Source: Owenia fusiformis
Taxonomy: Eukaryota > Annelida > Polychaeta > Sabellida > Oweniidae
DNA length: 64,000 nucleotides
Assembly (NCBI GenBank): GCA_903813345.2
Contig: CAIIXF020000003.1
Coordinates: forward strand, 27,729,248-27,793,247
Direction of reading: 5' to 3'
Part shown: piece by piece, positions 59,121-64,000 of the stretch
Layout: each line of letters begins with the position of its first letter
Position numbering within the stretch: position 1 is the stretch's first letter
Notes under the pieces: generated by a model
What the model was told of the DNA's origin: nothing
Databases searched by the model: none
Seen by the model: only the letters and a program-made list of their open reading frames with translations
Translations under genes and position numbers: made by a program

Positions 59121-62100
59121 CGAGGGTTGTCCCAGAAGTAATGCACTATATGCTCTAACTTTCTTTAATATTCTTCAATTCAGCTGAAATTTTGTGTATA
59201 TAACAATTGAAGTTTTATCTATTATATCCTGAATTTCAGCATGAAATATTAATATTAATTATCACATGCTCTGTAAAATTCCAGTAATCTGATTGGTTGA
59301 TTACCGTGTGAGTTTTCCCGTCTCACACGGCCGTCTCACACGTTACTAGAGGCAACCAGTGATGATCAATAGCAACGATGTGACGTCACTGATTATATCA
59401 CTTCTAGCTAAGGAAAACAATATGACGTCATAATATTTCACAAACAAGTACGAATACAACGGTATGACGTCATATTGTTTCAAAGCGAAATCAAAAATTA
59501 TAATAGTTACCAGAAGTACACCAGGTACTGAACACAATCATAACTGACCAAATCAAAATGCTTCAAGATTCCTAGACATGTGATAAAATCGTCATCACAC
59601 GTTTCAGCTTATGTGATACAGGAAATATTCCACTCGGGTAACAATGTATCACCACTCAAGCTTCGCTTTCGTGGATGATACAGTATTACCTTTCGTGGAA
59701 TATTTCCTGTATCACATGCTGAAACGTGTGATAACTGATAGTCTTAATATGATTGGTATAGCAACATGGGGGTAGGGGTGGGCGGGGCAGGTACCAATTT
59801 TTCTAATTATGATAAGATCCAAAGTGGAATTTCATTTCATCTCTTTCTTTTAAATGACCAAAATGTTTCGGAAATTGTTGAATTTATTCAGCATGATGTT
59901 AACCAAGTACAAATAATGACATTTAGCACTGTCGTGTCATAATACCACAGTTCAATAGTCACAAATTCAAATACAGTCCAAGTCAAGAAATTGCAAAATG
60001 GCTGCAATTCTCACCTGATAACAGAAGGCCTTGCGTTTGGTGGCCTAATTCCATACTTCACTTGGACTCACAGCCACGCAAAACTGAAACTTAATGAAGA
60101 AAGTAAAAAAGGAGTATACACCAGATAGAACTACACTCATGAGGTGGCAGGAGAGATTTAAAAGAGATGACTGGACCCTGGATGACAACTCCAAACAGAA
60201 TTAAGATTCTACGCCATTTTGAAATTTGCACTTGTCAGTATGCACATTAATGCAGATCGATCAAACATACTTTCAAAACGTCCTACCCACCTATCTACCT
60301 ACCCTACCCTAGCTACCTACTTTCCTACCTACTCAGCAACTTATACTTAGCTACTTACTCAGCTATTAACTCAACTACTCAATCAGTTACTAGCTTAGCT
60401 AGTTACCCAGCTACCTAGTACCTACTCACCATTTTTTCAGCTATTTACTCAACTACTACTAAGGTACTCATTCACTTAGTTACTCAGTTACTTTGTTACT
60501 CGGCTCTTTACTCAGCTATCTAGATCAAATCAATCTTGAGTCTTAGATTTAACTTTGTTCAATTTACCATTTTAGTTATATTATATATTTGACGCAAACA
60601 TAGTTAACGGTATACGGGAATAATACACATGCTATAAGCGAGTTGCGAAATCTCTCTGATGAACTTTGGACTTTGTTTATATTTTATTGTATTTTATAAC
60701 TCAAGCAAGGTTTATTATTTCAACTGAGACTTTCACCATATACATTTGTTTTATGCTGAACTCATATTCGGTCATAACGGACTCATCCTTACACCTACTG
60801 TTTTAAACATGTTAAGACCGAATTAACTTACCTTTACCCTACATGTACAGGGTGTCCAATTAATAAGTTGAACCATATTCTTACTTTCTTAGTGTTGCAC
60901 CAATTCTTATGAAATATTAGGGAGGGTGTAACCCAAACCTTTTAACCTTTATTCTGTAAATTTCAAGCTTTTCCCATTCGATTGGCATGGTTGCTATAGC
61001 AACCGAAACAAACAATTGTAGTAACAGTCATAAAGATAATTACGCATTTTGGAATGCAAAAGGACAAATTAAATTCAACTGACACTGGATGCATACATAT
61101 TTAACCAATGTGATATGGTTGTTAGGTGACTTCTGTGATGACATAATGATTTTTTGTTGTAGTTTATGAAGTCATCGAGATATTTTTTCTCATAAGAACA
61201 TTTATACATCACGCACATTGGAGAAGTTTCTGCTGCAGAAGACAATGCTCCCGCACATACAGCATTGCTCACTAGTGATACTACTAGGACTACCCCTACT
61301 CGGAGACCCCCTATATTCCACTGACCTGGAGATCAATGACTTCTATTTATTTATATGCTGAACTCAATCGTGACTTGAGGGGAAATGCATTCGCAAGGAC
61401 AGATGAACTCAGATCAAATGCCTTGGGAAGACTTTAGGAAATGAACAAGAATGGCTTTGAAAGTGTGTTCTGAGAGAATGTGTGACAAGGCATGACAAAG
61501 CTATAGCTAAAGATGGACACAATGTTGAACAGCCTATTTTCATAAATATGGGACTTTAAAGCTGTTTTATATGTTGTATTTGTGGCAGTTATATACCTGG
61601 AAATGAAAATACAAGCAAAATTAAATATTATGTTTGAAAAGTTGTGACATAAACAAACCTGTCCCGCCTTTTTGTTTAATCGGTTACTACAGTTACCATG
61701 AGTCTGAACAATCAAATAGGACATTTTGAAATTTGCAGAATCCATGTGAAAAGGTTTATCTTGCACCTTGTACAAATTATATTAGATTGGTGCAATATCA
61801 AGAAAGTTACAGTTTCTTTCATCTTATTTATTGTTCACCCTGTACACGTCCTGGTTGAGTTATAAAGCTGGAATTTCACAATGGCGAGGGGTGTCAATTT
61901 ACTTCTTATTTGGATATTCTGCAGAGGTTAGTATGTTTATGGAAAAAATCCTGTATCATTCTATATCGGATAATAAGCATGAGTGAATGAACAACCCCAT
62001 CCTATTCACATAATCCACGAAGATAAAGACTGAGTGCATTATCATAATGTTGAATAGCCTATTTTCATAAAAATGGGACTTTAAAGCTGTTTTATATGTT

Positions 62101-63829
62101 GTATTTGTGGCAGTAATATACCTGGAAATGAAAATACAAGCAAAATTAAATATTATGTTTGAAAAGTTGTGACATAAACAAACCTGTCCCGCCTTTTTGT
62201 TTAATCGGTTACTACAGTTACCATGAGTCTGACCAATCAAATAGGACATTTTGAAATTTGCAGAATCCATGTGAAAAGGTTTATCTTGCACCTTGTACAA
62301 ATTATATTAGATTGGTGCAATATCAAGAAAGTTACAGTTTCTTTCATCTTATTTATTGTTCACCCTGTACACGTCCTGGTTGAGTTATAAAGCTGGAATT
62401 TCACAATGGCGAGGGGTGTCAATTTACTTCTTATTTGGATATTCTGCAGAGGTTAGTATGTTTATGGAAAAAATCCTGTATCATTCTATATCGGATAATA
62501 AGCATGAGTGAATGAACAACCCCATCCTATTCACATAATCCACGAAGATAAAGACTGAGTGCATTATCAGAACGGGTTGGTAGTCATGATTCTAGAATAA
62601 TTATGCGCATAGCTGATATCCCAATGTTTGGAGAATACTTATTAACTGAAGGCAGGTAACTTTAATTCACAACAGTGGTGCTCAGTTCCATTAATAACAT
62701 GTAATAATTAATGTACGGAAATAAGCGATGTGGATATCATGTGCGCACGGCCGGTGTGGAAATTAGCGGTCATTTTTGAATTTGGATTCGTGATATTTCA
62801 CAAACTAAGGCATGTTGGGTAGTCAATTATGTTTCATATTGAAAGTTGAAATGTTTCTGTGTGGTATTATACAACATGGGCAATATCAAACGAAAATGTG
62901 CTACCTCTGAACAAGTGGTGCGGGTATACGTTAAGTAACGATATCTGCAAATAGGTCATCTTGATCACAAATACTGACTGAAGGCTGTAAACGGTGTACA
63001 ATTTTGAGATGATAATACACATTTTAAGATATCTCTTTGAGTACATTTCAAATCAATTCTCAATATAAAGCGTTCACGAAAAGGTATTCGAATTGTCTAA
63101 GTGCGATGTTACAGAATTACGTTAAGATATACTGGTCCTTAACAATTCCTTTGGGGACAAGATATATAATCAATAATATTTTTTCTTATTTATACACCGA
63201 CACGTGCCAATGAATGTGACATGAATAAATATTTCCATTCTAAATTATCGATAAATGTTGTCATCTACAGCTGCACTACAGCTGCAATTTTTGGTAACTG
63301 AACAACTACAACACAACTGTTAACAATTTAAGTTAATAATAAAGTTTTCCTTGGTGGTCTAACATCGGACGAGATGATAACCCGTTTTGAGCATTGAGTA
63401 TTAGAGGTAAACTATGGATACTTGTAACCGTAAGTCGGCATGTATTCAACAGTAAAGATACAGTTAAGTTTAAGTTTAAAATATTTTATTTCTGTGTCAC
63501 AGGTTGAAAAACTACATTTCAATAACATATTATAATAAATACTTTTTTGAAATATGGAAATGTTTCGATATGCTAAAGATAAATTATCACCATTTTCTTG
63601 TATATAGGGGTTAATGTTGTCTCTAGCTCAGACGAGAGGACAGTGGTGCCTCTGGTAAGCACAGCAAATGGTAAGGTACAAGGAACAATGAATCATGCTG
63701 TAGACAGTAGCAGACCTGTATATGCATTCTATAGTATACCATATGCAGAGCCACCAACAGGAAGCAACAGGTTTCAACCACCCATACCAGCTAAACCATG
63801 GACTGGTACTAAGGATGCTACAAAAATAC
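58218..63829 (+). CDS. Carboxylesterase gene 2, partial (first exons and exon 2)
   Basis: Paralogue of the gene at 12543-35066. Three usable first exons of 46 nt (58218-58263, 61881-61926, 62406-62451) each encode a signal peptide (MARGVNLLLIWIFCRG or MARGVKLLLIWILCRG) and end with donor gttagta in phase 1. Exon 2 is 63608-63829 (222 nt, same length and phase as in gene 1), from acceptor tatatag to donor gtaagg. It encodes VSTANGKVQG, YSIPYAEPPTGSNRFQPP and AKPWTGTKDATKI, about three quarters identical to gene 1 by eye. The catalytic exons lie beyond the window. Only one first exon can be used per transcript, since each starts with ATG and has no acceptor. Confidence 0.85.
59121..60205 (+). 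mobile_element. Mariner-like element, 3'-truncated, with nested insertion
   Basis: Starts cgagggttgtcccagaagta after TA (59119-59120) and matches the reverse of 38981-39999, including the gcaacatgggggtaggggt block and the decayed transposase helix-turn-helix. The right terminal repeat is missing. Interrupted at 59259-59734. The uninterrupted site is seen at about 63175. Confidence 0.75.
59259..59734. mobile_element. 476-bp element nested in the mariner-like copy
   Basis: Absent from the sister mariner copy at 38981-39999, so its borders are visible by comparison. Ends ttatcacatg and cgtgtgataa. The right third is a strong hairpin: atcacacgtttcagcttatg...ggaaatattcca pairs with tggaatatttcc...catgctgaaacgtgtgat. 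No coding sequence; superfamily unknown. Confidence 0.65.
60279..60498. repeat. Degenerate CTAC/CTTAC simple repeat
   Basis: About 220 bp of imperfect ctac, ctcagctact and cttactcag words between the two duplication units. Confidence 0.8.
60848..61842 (+). mobile_element. TA-flanked MITE upstream of exon 1b
   Basis: Same family as 57402-58179 (cagggtgtccaattaataag ... ttgttcaccctg), TA at 60846-60847 and 61843-61844. Longer than the first copy. It again ends 37 bp before a first-exon ATG. Confidence 0.75.
61521..62570 (+). repeat. 525-bp tandem duplication carrying esterase first exons 1b and 1c
   Basis: 61521-62045 and 62046-62570 are nearly identical. Each contains the MITE right end, 37 bp of leader, exon 1 and the start of intron 1. 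The matching minus-strand frames at 61434-61775 and 61956-62300 are shadows of this duplication, not genes. Confidence 0.9.
63176..63607. other. End of intron 1 of esterase gene 2
   Basis: AT-rich intronic sequence ending in the exon 2 acceptor (AG 63606-63607). Nothing else recognised. Confidence 0.45.
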
Positions 63830-64000
63830 GTAAGGCTTTAAATTCCAATGCCAAAATCCCTAATTTACACATTTCACTTAATTGTTTTTGGGGTCCTTTT
63901 GGACACCAGAGCACATTCTTTGCAATAATTATATCTGAAATAATTATTCTCTCTACAGGAAAGTCCATCTAATCCTCAATTAATTCATTTTCTTTCTGAT

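Larger units (their letters stand above)
60499..63175 (+). repeat. Segmental duplication, unit 2 (contains exons 1b and 1c)
   Basis: Second copy of 57048-59120, expanded by an internal 525-bp tandem duplication (61521-62045, 62046-62570) that duplicates the end of the MITE and the first exon. Confidence 0.8.

Noticed and set aside
61434-62300. Two minus-strand frames of about 113 residues that share most of their sequence
   Set aside because: They are the shadow of a 525-bp tandem duplication (MITE end plus esterase exon 1 on the plus strand). The repetition comes from DNA duplication, not from conserved protein.

Overview
The window is animal nuclear DNA. It is AT-rich, its genes are split by GT-AG introns, and most of the sequence is mobile-element debris. 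A Trk-type neurotrophin-receptor kinase, an ER-type carboxylesterase, and jockey/CR1-like LINEs with many TA- and TTAA-flanked MITEs suggest a marine invertebrate, most likely a lophotrochozoan such as a mollusc. The species call is inference. Layout: 1-3339 is upstream DNA with a MITE at the edge. 3341-5881 (+) is a Trk-like receptor tyrosine kinase whose whole coding sequence sits in one exon, followed by a TTAA-flanked MITE. 6450-12540 holds LINE tails and old repeats. 12543-35066 (+) is a complete nine-exon carboxylesterase gene of 570 codons ending in an ER-retention KDEL. Its 18-kb second intron is packed with transposons, including two long inverted copies of an element studded with a 16-bp palindrome. 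38000-44052 (-) is a small gene that no single long ORF shows: three coding exons with matching phases encode a 127-residue secreted protein with 8 cysteines in the mature part. A second, homologous terminal exon (38679-38941) gives a 163-residue alternative. 45745-46425 is an AT-rich satellite. 49525-55760 is a nest of LINEs in which one LINE is inserted cleanly inside another with an ATGC target duplication, bracketed by two copies of another repeat. 56700-63829 (+) is the start of a second carboxylesterase gene with four copies of the first (signal-peptide) exon; three keep good splice donors, and each of those lies 37 bp downstream of a MITE end. That gene runs off the window. How they relate: the two esterase genes are tandem paralogues (exon 1 of 46 nt and exon 2 of 222 nt in both, same phases), so this is probably the edge of an esterase cluster. 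The Trk and the cysteine-rich gene are independent neighbours. Gene models were built by reading splice signals and checking phase by hand. No database search or transcript evidence was available. Family names for the MITEs rest only on terminal repeats and target-site duplications.
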